A DNA stretch of 64,000 nt from Arthrobacter sp. V1I9 (GTDB taxonomy: Bacteria; Actinomycetota; Actinomycetes; Actinomycetales; Micrococcaceae): contig NZ_JAUSYU010000001.1 of assembly GCF_030817075.1 (NCBI RefSeq), positions 3,162,001 to 3,226,000 on the forward strand, written 5' to 3'. This document shows positions 44,222 to 54,006 of the stretch, one piece after another. Position numbers and translations under genes: made by a program. Numbering within the stretch: position 1 is the stretch's first letter; every line of letters begins with the position of its first letter. Under the pieces are notes generated by a model. That model was given only the letters and a program-made list of their open reading frames with translations. It was not told where the DNA came from and ran no database searches.

Positions 44222-44890
44222 ATGGATGTGCTCATCGTCGAGGACGACGACGCCATGGCGTCCGCCCTTGGCGCGGCAGTGGTATCGGCCGGGCATACGT
44301 CCAGCAGGGTCTCCCGCGGCGCCGACGCACTCCTCGAGCACCGGCGGTTCGAGGTCATCCTGCTGGATCTGGGGCTTCCCGACATGGACGGTCTGGAGGT
44401 ACTCCGCAAGCTTCGCCAGGTCACCCCCGTTCCCATCCTGATCCTCACCGCCCGCGACGACGAACGCAGCGTGGTGCTGGGCCTGCGCTCGGGCGCCGAC
44501 GATTACCTCGTCAAGCCGGTAAAGCTGGTTGAACTCCTTGCACGGATTGAAGCCGTCACTCGGCGGACGGGCCGCGCGAAGGACACCAGGCAGAGGCCTA
44601 TCGTGCTGGGAGAACTCCAAGTGGACCTCGAGCGCCGGGTGGCCGTCCTCGGTGATAAGGCAGTTCCCCTGACGGCCACGGAATTCGACCTGCTTGCGCT
44701 CCTGGCCACCCACGCAGGTTCAGTGGTAACACGGGAACAGATCCTGGACGCGCTGTGGGGTGACGCCTTCCTGGCCTCCTCACGGTCGCTGGACGTGCAT
44801 TTGACCGGCCTCCGGTCCAAGCTGCAGATGCCCGGTTTCATCATCAACGTCCGTGGTGTTGGCTACCGCATCGAGGCGGATCCTGCGTGA
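44222..44890 (+). CDS. OmpR/PhoB-family response regulator
   Basis: 222 residues. Receiver domain (1-115) with acidic pocket E7-D8-D9, phosphoacceptor D49 in LLDLGLPDMDG, Thr in ILTARDDE and Lys in DYLVKPVKL. C-terminal winged helix (125-220) with LTATEFDLLALLATHAG, VVTREQILDALWG and NVRGVGYRIEADP. The start follows GGGACAGGAACTGGCA. It overlaps the kinase gene by ATGA-type overlap, so the pair is co-translated. Confidence 0.92.
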   Translation: MDVLIVEDDDAMASALGAAVVSAGHTSSRVSRGADALLEHRRFEVILLDLGLPDMDGLEVLRKLRQVTPVPILILTARDDERSVVLGLRSGADDYLVKPVKLVELLARIEAVTRRTGRAKDTRQRPIVLGELQVDLERRVAVLGDKAVPLTATEFDLLALLATHAGSVVTREQILDALWGDAFLASSRSLDVHLTGLRSKLQMPGFIINVRGVGYRIEADPA

Positions 44891-46336
44891 AGCTCCGTGT
44901 CCTCGGCGTCCTGAGCATCCTGGCCGTCCTCCTGGTGCTCATTGCTTCCTACACCATCCTGGCCTCCGCCAGCCGGGAGCTCACCCAGGAGCTCCAGATC
45001 AACCGGGCCGCTGCCCTCAACAGGCTTGCGCAGGTTGCGTTCGACGCCGGGACTGACGGAGGCGGTTCCGCGCAGCTTCAAGCCGAAATGGACAGGTACT
45101 CCGAGCTCTATGGGGAAGGAGTCCTGATCCGGCTCCAGCAGGGAGTCCTCTGCTCCGGGGGCCTGAACGAGGACCGGGAGGACGTGAAGGACGCCCTTGC
45201 CCGGGCGAACCTGAGCCTCAGTGACACCACCCTGACACCGCTACAACCGTTCGGCACCGGAACCCAAATCATTTCCCGTTCCTTCGGCAGCGCCAGCCAG
45301 GTGCTGGGCGCAGCAGTATTGGAGGTCAACCCGGACGTCGCCCGACAAAAACTGCGGGAACGCTGGCTCGCCGTCGGACTGGCCGCTGCCACGGTCACCG
45401 CCGTGTTCCTCATCGGAGCTGCGCGGGTGACCCGCTGGGTCCTGCGCCCGGTCCACCGCCTCAACGCCGCCGTCGCGGAACTTGAAACCACCGGCCGCAG
45501 CAGCCGGCTGCCGGCGGAAGGGCCCCCCGGAATTGAGGGAATTGAGCCGCTCGTTCAGTGCGATGGCCCAAAGCGTCAGCGACAGTATCGAAGCCCAGCG
45601 CCAGCTCATCGCCGACACGTCACATGAGCTGCGAAATCCCGTTGGCGCTCTGCGGCTGCGGATTGATCTGCTGCAGCTCGAACTCAAAACTGCGCGGGAG
45701 CGGAGTGCGGCAGCCGCCGTCGTGACGGAGCTCGAGCGCGTGGAAGGGATCCTTGACGGGGTACTTAAACTTGCCGCGGCCGAGCACCAGGCTTTCGAGG
45801 GTTCTGCCGGCACCCCGGCCGCCCAGCTTTTCCCTGGGGACAAGGCAACTGTTGACCCCCTCGCCATCGTGCAGGAAGAAGCGGAACGGGCAGGACCTGC
45901 CGCCCGGCGCGCCGGAGCGTCCATCCTCCTCGGCAGCGCGCCCGGGCAGTCCGCGCTCATCACCTGCAACCCGGACCACCTTGCACAGATGGTGGGAGAA
46001 CTGCTGAACAACGCCATCAAATACGCGGGCCGTGCGCGCATATCAGTTGCTGTCCGCGTGCGAGGCGCCACCGTGGTTATTGAAGTGTCCGACGACGGGC
46101 CTGGGCTTTCGTCCGACCAGAGGGCTGCTGCCACCAATAGGTTTTGGCGCTCGCCACAGCACCGGGACATCAGCGGCAACGGCCTGGGCATGACCATTGT
46201 GGAGAAGCTGGCCGTCGCCAACGGGGGGCGCCTGCTGCTTGGCGAGGCCCCGCCGCACGGTTTGGCCGTTTCCCTGGAGTTTCCGCGTGCTCCCGAAGGC
46301 CCCTTCCCTGGCCCCGAGGGGGCGCCGCATGACTGA
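44887..46336 (+). CDS. Sensor histidine kinase, one-base frameshift in the linker
   Basis: Two frames make one kinase of about 482 residues. First: N-terminal helix, extracytoplasmic sensor region (about 30-150), second helix (LAVGLAAATVTAVFLIG) and the HAMP start (HRLNAAVAELETTGRSS). The C-run at 45523-45528 has one C too many; removing it joins EGPPELRELSRSFSAM. Then come the H-box (DTSHELRNPVGALRLR), N-box (ELLNNAIKYAG) and G-box (VSDDGPGLSS, GNGLGMTIVEKL). As written the gene stops at 45627. It lies between its response regulator and a TAXI binding protein. Confidence 0.83.
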
Positions 46337-47345
46337 CCCGTCCTTGAATCTGCTGTCGAGGCGCGGGGCCCTCAAAGCCGGGGTTGCCGCCGGGTTCGCC
46401 GGCCTGCTGCTGCCAGCGCTGGGCGCCTGTACTGCACACGAACGGCCGGATTCCGTCACCGTTGCCGGCGGCGAAGCGGGCGGCTTTTACCTGGAGTTCG
46501 CGACCCTGTTGGCGGCATCCCTGCAGCGCCATGGTGTGGCGCGGAACGCCACGGCGCTGACCACCGGCGGCAGCCTGGACAACCTCGAACAGCTCCTGAA
46601 CGGGAAGGCCACGATCGCCGTCGCTCTCGCCGATGCCGCAGCCCAAAGCCAAACGGGGAGCATCTCGTCCGACGCCGGAATCACGGCCCTCGGAAGGGTT
46701 TACGAAAACTACGTCCACTGCGTGGTCCGAAGGGCCAGCGGCATTCGGACTATTGCCGAGCTGGCCGGAAAGACGGTTGCAGTGGGCGAGCCGGGCTCGG
46801 GGACGTCCCTGACGACTCCCCGCCTGATCGACGCTGCCGGGCTCAGTCCCGTCGCTGCCGGCACAGGTTCTGCCGTGCCTGCCGGACAGGCCGTCACCGT
46901 CTTGAATCTGGGCCTCAATGACGGGCTGACGGCGCTGCGGGAGGGAGCAGTGGACGCCTTGTTCTGGTCCGGCGGTGTTCCCACAGCGGCCATCGCTGCT
47001 GCCCATAACGACGTCGGGCTCAATTTCCTGGAACTCTCCGCGCTGCTTCCGGCGCTGCGGGCAAAGTACGGCGTTTTCTATGACAGCGTGCTGATACCCG
47101 AGGGAGCCTACGAAGCAGTTCCCGCCGTGTGGACCGTCGGTGTGACAAATCTGCTGCTATGCCGGAGCGACCTGGCTGACGCGACTGTCAAAAGGATAGT
47201 TGAGCTGGTGGTGGGCCACGCGGAGGAGCTTATTCCCCAGTCCAGCCTGGGTGTCCAGTTCCTCAGCCCGGAAACCTTGATCAACACGGCGGGCATTCCG
47301 TTGCACCCGGCGGCCGCCGACGCCTACCGGCAGCTCCATGGCTGA
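46329..47345 (+). CDS. TAXI-family substrate-binding lipoprotein
   Basis: 338 residues. Twin-arginine-like start (LSRRGALKAGVAAGF) with lipobox ALGAC, so exported and membrane-anchored. The TAXI (TRAP-associated extracytoplasmic immunogenic) fold shows TVAGGEAGGFYLEFATLL, VHCVVRRASGIRTIAELAGK, GEPGSGTSLTTPRLIDAAG and AVDALFWSGG. No TRAP permease subunits are in the window. It overlaps the kinase gene by eight bases, so a role as an extracellular ligand-binding partner of that kinase is more likely than transport. Confidence 0.88.
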   Translation: MTDPSLNLLSRRGALKAGVAAGFAGLLLPALGACTAHERPDSVTVAGGEAGGFYLEFATLLAASLQRHGVARNATALTTGGSLDNLEQLLNGKATIAVALADAAAQSQTGSISSDAGITALGRVYENYVHCVVRRASGIRTIAELAGKTVAVGEPGSGTSLTTPRLIDAAGLSPVAAGTGSAVPAGQAVTVLNLGLNDGLTALREGAVDALFWSGGVPTAAIAAAHNDVGLNFLELSALLPALRAKYGVFYDSVLIPEGAYEAVPAVWTVGVTNLLLCRSDLADATVKRIVELVVGHAEELIPQSSLGVQFLSPETLINTAGIPLHPAAADAYRQLHG

Positions 47346-47536
47346 ACGCCCGCGCACTAGATGCACCAAACCCGGGAACGCCCCCTCACTTAACACACCA
47401 ATCCCGGGAACGCCCGCTCATCACCTTCCGCCAGCTAGCCGAAAAGTTTCCCGCACCTCCTGAGCGAGCGTTCCGGGAAAATCGGCAAAACCTGAGCGAG
47501 CGTTCGGGGAAAACCAGCCATACGTGGGAGGGCGTT
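47344..47536. repeat. 32-nt periodic inverted-repeat element, locus 2
   Basis: Two adjacent 32-base units headed GAACGCCC (47344-47375, 47376-47407) and a third head at 47408. After a 40-base centre come two 32-base units in opposite orientation headed TGAGCGAGCGTTC (47461-47492, 47493-47524) and a partial one (47525-47536). It fills the gap between the converging TAXI and RamB-like genes and could fold into several alternative hairpins. Confidence 0.8.
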
Positions 47537-47539
47537 GGG

Positions 47540-49027
47540 TCAGCTCCCCGAGTGCGCCTGCAGGAAGCTGTACACCTCGGTCTCGTCCACGCCGGGGAAC
47601 GCGCCCGGGGGCATGGCGGCCAGCAGGTGCGAATGTGCCCGGGCCGAAGGCCATGCGTTCCCGGCCCACTCGGACGTCAAGGATTCAGGCGGGCGCTTGC
47701 AGCAGGTGGGATCCGGGCAGTTGGAAGTAGCCCGCGCCGTTGTCTCCCGCCCGCGGAACCACTTCACGTGCTGGTACGGCACGCCGATACTCAGCGAAAA
47801 CTCACCGCTCGCCGAGCGTTCGGTGCGGGCGGTGCACCAGTACGTACCGGACGCTGTGTCCGTGTACTGGCTGTAGGCGCTGAACTTGTCCGGCACGTCG
47901 AACACAGCCCGCGATGTCCACGCCTTGCACGACGGTTGTCCCTCGATGGCGCCGGTGTGGTCTTGCGGAAAGTTCACGCCGTCGTTCTCGTAGGCCTTGT
48001 AGATGATCCCACTCTGGTGCGTCTTCTGGAAATGCGTGGTGATGCCCAAATGCTTCGTGGCCAGGTTGGTAAAGCGGTGGGCCGCGGTCTCATAGGACAC
48101 GGCGAAGGCGTCCCGGATATCCTCGACCGCAATTTCCTTCGCCGCCTTGGCTTTTTGCAAAAATTCCACTGTTGCCTGCTCAGGGAGGAGGAGAGCGGCG
48201 GCGAAATAGTTGGTCGCCACCCGCTGGGCGAGGAAATCACCATAGTTCCGGGGCGTTCCGTGTCCCAGCACGTAGTGTCCGAGGGCCTGGAGGAGCACCG
48301 ACCGGGGGTCGTGGTCCTGCCGCTGGCTTTGGGTCAGGTAAATTCTGCGGTTCTTCAAATCTGTTACCGAGCGCGTGGAATGCGGCAGGTCACCCACGTG
48401 GTGGAGGGTAAATCCGAGATGGGCAGCGATGTCCGCGATCACATGTTGGCTTAGGGGCCCGGTGGTGTAACCCACCTCCTTGAGGACCTTCTGCGCCTCC
48501 AGTTCGTACTCCGGAAAGTAGTTGCCCCGCTCACGCATCATGGCACGCAGTTCACCGTTCGCGCGGCGTGCTTCCTCCGGCGTTGCCACCTGCTCGTTCA
48601 TCTTGCGTTCAAGCTCGTGCAGCAGCCCCACTTGCGCTTCAAGGACGTCCAGTGGAAGCCGCGAACTGATGCGGATTCTGGGCAGGTTCAGGGACTCGTA
48701 GAGGGGTCCGCGCTGGTACCGTTCCAGCTCGATTTCCAACGCCGCGCGGCGGCTGGGAGGTTCGGCCCCGAGCAGCTGGTCGATGCCCACGTTGAGGGCC
48801 GCTGCCAGGTGCTGCAGCAGCCCGAGCTTGGGTTCCCGTTTGCCATTCTCGATCAGGCTCAGCTGGCTGGGCGCGGTCCCGACGGCGGCACTCAGGTCAT
48901 CGAGCGTCAAGCCAGCCTGTTTGCGCAGATGACGTACGCGGCGCCCCAGCGAGATCACGTCCAGTTCCGCGGTGGCGGCGGACGGCGGCGGTTGCAGAAC
49001 TTCCCTGTTCCAGCTTGAAGGCGACAT
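47540..49027 (-). CDS. ramB: RamB-like XRE-family regulator of acetate/glyoxylate genes
   Basis: 495 residues. The N-terminal helix-turn-helix (LGRRVRHLRKQAGLTLDDLS ... SQLSLIENGKREPKL) is followed by a long region containing a ScfR/IrrE-type (ImmA-like) segment (ALGHYVLGHGTPRN). The C-terminal DUF2083-type zinc-binding-like part has CKAWTSRAVFDVPDKFSAYS and CPDPTCCKRP. In Corynebacterium RamB represses aceA, aceB and pta-ack. Here it is divergent from aceA, supporting the same role. ATG 49027 is chosen; GTG 49066 would add 13 residues. Confidence 0.85.
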   Translation of the reverse strand: MSPSSWNREVLQPPPSAATAELDVISLGRRVRHLRKQAGLTLDDLSAAVGTAPSQLSLIENGKREPKLGLLQHLAAALNVGIDQLLGAEPPSRRAALEIELERYQRGPLYESLNLPRIRISSRLPLDVLEAQVGLLHELERKMNEQVATPEEARRANGELRAMMRERGNYFPEYELEAQKVLKEVGYTTGPLSQHVIADIAAHLGFTLHHVGDLPHSTRSVTDLKNRRIYLTQSQRQDHDPRSVLLQALGHYVLGHGTPRNYGDFLAQRVATNYFAAALLLPEQATVEFLQKAKAAKEIAVEDIRDAFAVSYETAAHRFTNLATKHLGITTHFQKTHQSGIIYKAYENDGVNFPQDHTGAIEGQPSCKAWTSRAVFDVPDKFSAYSQYTDTASGTYWCTARTERSASGEFSLSIGVPYQHVKWFRGRETTARATSNCPDPTCCKRPPESLTSEWAGNAWPSARAHSHLLAAMPPGAFPGVDETEVYSFLQAHSGS

Positions 49028-49062
49028 TTCTGAAGGATACGCGAAGAAACGCACTTCTTTCC

Positions 49063-49105
49063 ACACTTTTTATCTAGAAAGGCTGCTGCAAATGCAGAAA
49101 AGTGT
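49063..49105. promoter_or_regulatory. Inverted repeat in the ramB-aceA divergent promoter
   Basis: ACACTTTT (49063-49070) and AAAAGTGT (49098-49105) form an inverted repeat around a second, CTGCA-AA-TGCAG (49086-49097). The latter contains TTTGCA on the minus strand, part of the published RamB motif. Candidate operator for RamB-type autoregulation and aceA control. Confidence 0.5.
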
Positions 49106-49209
49106 TGTTCACGGAAAACGAAACACCGCACCGGGGACGCCGGCCGGGACTGCAAGGTAGCAGTTCCGGCCGGCAGCAAATCGCCGGAGCTCAATCAAGG
49201 AGATCAACG

Positions 49210-50539
49210 ATGACTGCAGCATTTGAGCCGACCCAGCAGCCGTCCGGCCAGGACACAGAATCGCAGGCCGCCGCCCTGGAGCTCGAGTGGGCCGCCAATC
49301 CCCGCTGGGAAGGTGTGACCCGGGATTACTCAGCTTCCGACGTCGTCCGTCTCCGCGGCCGCGTCTCCGAAGAGCACACGCTGGCCCGCCGCGGCGCGGA
49401 GAAGCTGTGGAAGCAGCTCACCGAAGAGCACAGCACCGGCGGGTACACCAACGCCCTGGGTGCCCTGACCGGGAACCAGGCCGTGCAGCAGGTCAAGGCA
49501 GGCCTGCGTGCCATCTACCTTTCGGCGCTGGCAGGTGGCTGCGGACGCCAACAACTCCGGCCACACCTACCCGGACCAGTCCCTCTACCCGGCCAACTCC
49601 GTCCCCACTGTGGTCCGCCGGATCAACAACGCCCTGCTCCGGGCGGACCAGATCGAGTTCTCCGAGGGCGTCCAAACCGTTGAGGACTGGATGGTCCCGA
49701 TCGTCGCCGACGCCGAAGCCGGTTTCGGCGGGCCGCTGAACGCCTACGAGCTCATGAAATCCATGATCCAGGCCGGCGCCTCAGGCGTGCACTGGGAGGA
49801 CCAGCTCGCCTCGGAGAAGAAGTGCGGGCACCTCGGCGGGAAGGTCCTGATCCCCACGCAGCAGCACGTCCGCACCCTGAACGCCGCCCGGCTCGCCGCG
49901 GACGTCGCCGGCACCCCGTCGGTGGTCATCGCCCGTACCGACGCCGAAGCAGCCACCCTGATCACCTCCGATGTGGACGAACGCGACCAGGAATTCATCA
50001 CAGGTGAACGCACCGCCGAGGGCTTCTACAAGGTCCGCAACGGCATCGAACCCTGCATCGCCCGCGCCAAAGCCTACGCCCCCTACTCGGACCTGATCTG
50101 GATGGAAACCGGCACCCCGGACCTCGAACTGGCCCGTAAGTTCGCTGAAGCCGTCAAGGCCGACTTCCCGGACCAGATGCTCTCCTACAACTGCTCGCCC
50201 TCGTTCAACTGGCGCAAGCACCTGGATGACGCCACCATCGCGAAGTTCCAGCGCGAACTCGGTGCCATGGGCTTCACGTTCCAGTTCATCACCCTGGCCG
50301 GCTTCCACGCCCTGAACTACTCGATGTTCGACCTCGCCCACGGCTACGCCCGGGAAGGCATGAGCGCCTACGTCGAACTCCAGGAAAAGGAATTCGCCTC
50401 AGAATCCCGCGGCTACACCGCCACCAAGCACCAGCGCGAAGTCGGCACCGGTTACTTCGACACCATCTCCACCGCGCTCAACCCGAACGCCTCCACGCTC
50501 GCCTTGGTGGGATCCACCGAAGAAGGCCAGTTCCACTAA
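49210..50539 (+). CDS. aceA: Isocitrate lyase, one-base frameshift
   Basis: Isocitrate lyase cleaves isocitrate to succinate and glyoxylate, first step of the glyoxylate shunt. The 5' part (from ATG 49210, AAGGAGATCAACG upstream) reads to GLRAIYLS. One extra base at about 49525-49527 shifts the frame, and the rest ([20 protein letters not shown] onward) continues to 50539. With the base removed the protein is about 442 residues, normal for the family. The catalytic KKCGHLGGK is intact, as are [14 protein letters not shown] and the Asn/Ser-rich NCSPSFNW. As written the gene is broken, but context and conservation suggest a sequence error. Confidence 0.9.
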
Positions 50540-50609
50540 CGCTTAGCGTTCGACGGCGGTTGTCGCCTCCGGCTTTCGGACCGGCATCGCTCGGCCTGCT
50601 ATTCCCCCC

Positions 50610-50649
50610 GTCCCGGTTTCGACCTCGCTGAGCGAGGACGGACCGGGAC
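50610..50649. terminator. Two-part hairpin between aceA and aceB
   Basis: GTCCCGGT (50610-50617) pairs with ACCGGGAC (50642-50649), enclosing a second stem CTCGCT/AGCGAG. A CCCCTTTT run follows at 50656. Probably ends aceA transcription, making aceB separately expressed in the 226-base gap. Confidence 0.55.
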
Positions 50650-50765
50650 GCGGGGCCCCTTTTACGCAGGCTGCCGCGACACCGGCTCCTCGGCCTCGTG
50701 CCTATGTCACCCAAGTGCCGCCAGCCGCCGTCGAACTTCCCTTTTTGCCTTTAAGGAGACTTGAA

Positions 50766-52418
50766 ATGAACAGCTTCACCGACAGCTTCACTATCAATGG
50801 CATTACCCTCACCGCCCAGCCGGTTTGCCGGCAGGACGAGGTTCTTACTCCGGATGCTCTGGCGTTCGTGGCTAAACTGCACCGGGCCACGGCTGAGCGT
50901 CGGCAGGAACTGCTGCAGGCCCGACGTGCACGGCGGGCCGAGATCGCCGCGGGCGCTGATCCCCGGTTCCTGCGGGAAACCGAGCACATCCGCAACGACC
51001 CGTCCTGGCGCGTCGCTCCCCCAGCCCCGGGCTTGGAGGACCGCCGCGTCGAAATCACCGGACCCGTGGACAAAAAGATGACCATCAACGCCCTGAACTC
51101 CGGCGCCAAGGTCTGGCTCGCGGACATGGAAGACTCCTCCACCCCCACCTGGCGCAACGTCATCAAGGGCCAGCTGAACCTCACCGACGCCCTCGAACGC
51201 CGGATCGACTTCACCACCGAAGAGGGCAAGGAATACAAACTCCGCCCCGCCGCGGACCTGCCCACCATCGTGGTCCGCCCCCGCGGCTGGCACCTGCCCG
51301 AAAAACACATGCTCATCGACGGCACCCCGATCGCCGGCGGGATCGTGGACTTCGGCCTGTTCTTCTTCCACAACGCCCGCCGCCTCCTGGCCCAGGGCAA
51401 GGGCCCGTACTTCTACCTGCCCAAGATCGAGAACCACCTGGAAGCCCGGCTCTGGAACGACATCTTCATCCTCGCCCAGGACCTCCTGAACATCCCGCAG
51501 GGCACCATCCGCGCCACCGTGCTGATTGAAACCATCACCGCAGCCTTCGAAATGGAGGAAATCCTCTACGAACTGCGCGACCACGCCTCCGGCCTGAACG
51601 CCGGCCGCTGGGACTACATCTTCTCCCTGATCAAGAACTTCCGCACCCGAGGCCCCCGCTTCGTCCTCCCGGACCGGGCCCAGGTGACCATGACCGCCCC
51701 CTTCATGCGCGCCTACACCGAACAACTCGTCCGGGCCTGCCACAAGCGCGGCGCCATGGCCATCGGCGGCATGGCAGCAGCTGTTCCCAACCGCAAAGAC
51801 CCCGAAGCCAACACCAACGCCCTCGAAAAGGTCCGCGCCGACAAAACCCGCGAAGCCAACGACGGGTTTGACGGCTCCTGGGTGGCCCACCCCGACCTGG
51901 TGCCGGTGTGCCGCGACGTCTTCGACGGCGTTTTAGGCGCCAAGCCCAACCAGCTGCACAAGCTCCGCGAGGACGTCACCCCGGACGACCGCGCCCTGAT
52001 CAACATCGCCTCACTCCACGGCACCATCACCGAACAGGGCATCCGGAACAACATCGAAGTCGGCATCCGCTACATCGAATCCTGGCTGCGCGGCAACGGT
52101 GCCGTCGCCATCCACAACCTCATGGAAGACGCCGCCACCGCCGAGATCTCCCGGTCCCAGCTGTGGCAGTGGATCTACGCCCGGGCGATTACCGACCACG
52201 GCGAAATCATCACCCACCACTGGATCGATGAACTGCTCGACGAGGAATTCGCACGGCTGGAACGCTTCGACGGCGACCGCTTCGAAGACGCCCGCGACAT
52301 CTTCGAAGAAGTCACCCTCGCCCAGGACTTCCCGTCCTTCCTCACCCTGCCCGCCTACGCCCGCTACCTCACGGAAGCCCGGGAACGGGCATCGGTGGAG
52401 GAGCTGGCCGCGGCGTAG
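50766..52418 (+). CDS. aceB: Malate synthase A
   Basis: 550 residues, length typical for malate synthase A, which condenses glyoxylate and acetyl-CoA to malate. The family signature [16 protein letters not shown] is intact. [33 protein letters not shown] and [17 protein letters not shown] are further active-site segments, with the catalytic Asp in [20 protein letters not shown] 50766 follows AAGGAGACTTGAA. With aceA and the RamB-like regulator this is a complete glyoxylate-shunt locus. Confidence 0.96.
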   Translation: MNSFTDSFTINGITLTAQPVCRQDEVLTPDALAFVAKLHRATAERRQELLQARRARRAEIAAGADPRFLRETEHIRNDPSWRVAPPAPGLEDRRVEITGPVDKKMTINALNSGAKVWLADMEDSSTPTWRNVIKGQLNLTDALERRIDFTTEEGKEYKLRPAADLPTIVVRPRGWHLPEKHMLIDGTPIAGGIVDFGLFFFHNARRLLAQGKGPYFYLPKIENHLEARLWNDIFILAQDLLNIPQGTIRATVLIETITAAFEMEEILYELRDHASGLNAGRWDYIFSLIKNFRTRGPRFVLPDRAQVTMTAPFMRAYTEQLVRACHKRGAMAIGGMAAAVPNRKDPEANTNALEKVRADKTREANDGFDGSWVAHPDLVPVCRDVFDGVLGAKPNQLHKLREDVTPDDRALINIASLHGTITEQGIRNNIEVGIRYIESWLRGNGAVAIHNLMEDAATAEISRSQLWQWIYARAITDHGEIITHHWIDELLDEEFARLERFDGDRFEDARDIFEEVTLAQDFPSFLTLPAYARYLTEARERASVEELAAA

Positions 52419-52520
52419 CCAGCAGAACGACACCAGAACTTCCGTCCGCCGGGCCGGCACGCCCTCCGCAACAGGCACCTCCGAAATCCGGAGGGCCGGC
52501 CCGGCGACGGAGCACCCCTC

Positions 52521-52628
52521 GAACGCTCTCTCACTTGATGCAGAAAAACCCGGGGCGCTCTCTCACTTCCTTCAAGAAAGTGAGAGAGCGTCCTTGTATT
52601 TGCTGCATTATCTGAGAGAGCGTTGGCG
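52521..52628. repeat. 32-nt periodic inverted-repeat element, locus 3 (aceB 3' side)
   Basis: Head GAACGCTCTCTCACTT with a tail AGAAAAACCCGG (52521-52552), a second head GCGCTCTCTCACTT (from 52553), then inverted units TGAGAGAGCGTCC (52581-52612, 32 bases) and TGAGAGAGCGTT (52613-52628). The central ACTTCCTTCAAGAAAGT also pairs. It separates the converging aceB and CynX-type transporter genes. Confidence 0.8.
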
Positions 52629-52669
52629 TGCCGGCAAAGCGAACGACGACGGCGGGCTGGGCTCGCGCT

Positions 52670-53974
52670 TTACCGCCCCTTGGGCACCCGCCGCAAAGAG
52701 AGGGTGGCGGCAAGGAAGAACGTCAGCACCGACGCCAGGATAACGAGCAGTGCAGGCGTCCAGGATCCTGAAACGACGTGCACGTATCCCACCAGCGGAG
52801 GTGCAACCGCGCCGAAGCAGTAGCCAAGCCCCTGGACGGTGGCGGACATCCGGCCCGCGGAAACCTGGTCCCGCGCCAGCTTGATAATGGCGATGAAGAT
52901 CAGCGTGATGCCGCCGCCTTGGGCGACGCCGCCAAAGATTGACCACAGCCACCAGAGTTCCGGTGCCAGCAGGAGACCGGCCGGCACGGCAGTCCACAAC
53001 AAGCCCAGGGTGACGGCCACCGCCGTCGTCTTGAAGTACTTCGCTGCGAACGGCACACCGAGGCCACCCACAATGGCGAACACCTGGAAAAGCGAGGAGC
53101 CTGCTCCGGCCGCAGCAGCGGACATGCCAAGTTCGTCGTTCAGGTAACTCGGCAGCCAGGCCGTAACCGCGTAATAGGAGAAGGCCTGTCCGGCGAACGC
53201 AGCCGTGAGCCCGGCCGTGGTCCACCCTGAGCCGGCAACGGCTCCGTCCCTCGGCCCGTCCGGTGCAACAGCGCCTGAGGGCACAAAAGCAGCGCGGAGT
53301 CCGACGGCGAGCGCCCAGCACACGATGGCCGCTACGGCGAAGACTCCGACGGAGGCGAGCGCCAGCTGCCAGCCCGCCAGTTCGGCCAGCGGCGCCGTGA
53401 CCATCGACGTCAAAAAGGACCCCACGTTCAGCGCGGCCGTGTAGACGCCCATGGCGGTTCCCTGCCGCAGCGGCGGAAAGTCGCGGCGGATGATGAGGGG
53501 CGCAGCGATGTTGCCGATGGTAATGGCCAGGCCAATCACTATTGTGCCGGCCAGCACCAGTGCCGGACCGCCAGAGGACCGGATGATGACGCCGGCCAGC
53601 ACCCCGAGGATGGTGAGGGTCACGGCGAACTCGGCGCCATACCCGCGGGCCACCATCGACGCCAGGGGTGACGCGAGCGCAAAGCACAACACCGGAATGC
53701 TGGTCAGCAGTCCCAGCACTACCGGGGAAAAGCCCAGGTCGGCCTGCATCACGTCCACCACCGGGGCGACGGCGACGAAGGGCCCGCGAAGGTTCAGCGC
53801 CAGCAGCCCGATGCAGGCCAGCAGGATCCAGGTCTTAGGAATCCTGGCAAAGATGCGGCCGCTCACCTGCAGGGCTTGGATGCTGGATCTTTTTTCATCA
53901 CCCCCATTGCTATCACGGGGACGAACCCGGCAGGTCCCGGCGGCGGCGGGCCCGTCCTGCCTTACGATGAACAT
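52670..53974 (-). CDS. CynX/NimT-family MFS transporter
   Basis: About 434 residues. Twelve hydrophobic helices follow a 45-residue hydrophilic N-terminus. LALNLRGPFVAVAPVVDVMQADLG and LTSIPVLCFALASPLASMVAR are typical of the cyanate/nitroimidazole (CynX/NimT) branch. Substrate unknown; cyanate cannot be claimed without a cyanase neighbour. The start is uncertain: ATG 53974, or a later GTG beginning VSGRIFARIPK. It diverges from the 2-hydroxyacid dehydrogenase by about 30 bases. Confidence 0.83.
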   Translation of the reverse strand: MFIVRQDGPAAAGTCRVRPRDSNGGDEKRSSIQALQVSGRIFARIPKTWILLACIGLLALNLRGPFVAVAPVVDVMQADLGFSPVVLGLLTSIPVLCFALASPLASMVARGYGAEFAVTLTILGVLAGVIIRSSGGPALVLAGTIVIGLAITIGNIAAPLIIRRDFPPLRQGTAMGVYTAALNVGSFLTSMVTAPLAELAGWQLALASVGVFAVAAIVCWALAVGLRAAFVPSGAVAPDGPRDGAVAGSGWTTAGLTAAFAGQAFSYYAVTAWLPSYLNDELGMSAAAAGAGSSLFQVFAIVGGLGVPFAAKYFKTTAVAVTLGLLWTAVPAGLLLAPELWWLWSIFGGVAQGGGITLIFIAIIKLARDQVSAGRMSATVQGLGYCFGAVAPPLVGYVHVVSGSWTPALLVILASVLTFFLAATLSLRRVPKGR

Positions 53975-54006
53975 CACTGCCGCTGACTCCGGACGAAGGA
54001 CACCAC

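Noticed and set aside
47344..47536. CRISPR-like array of 32-base units
   Set aside because: Units are contiguous, partly inverted, lack constant repeats plus spacers, and no cas gene is near. Only heads and tails are conserved.
52670..53974. Cyanate transporter cynX
   Set aside because: Family resemblance only. There is no cyanase or carbonic anhydrase gene beside it, so the specific name is not supported.
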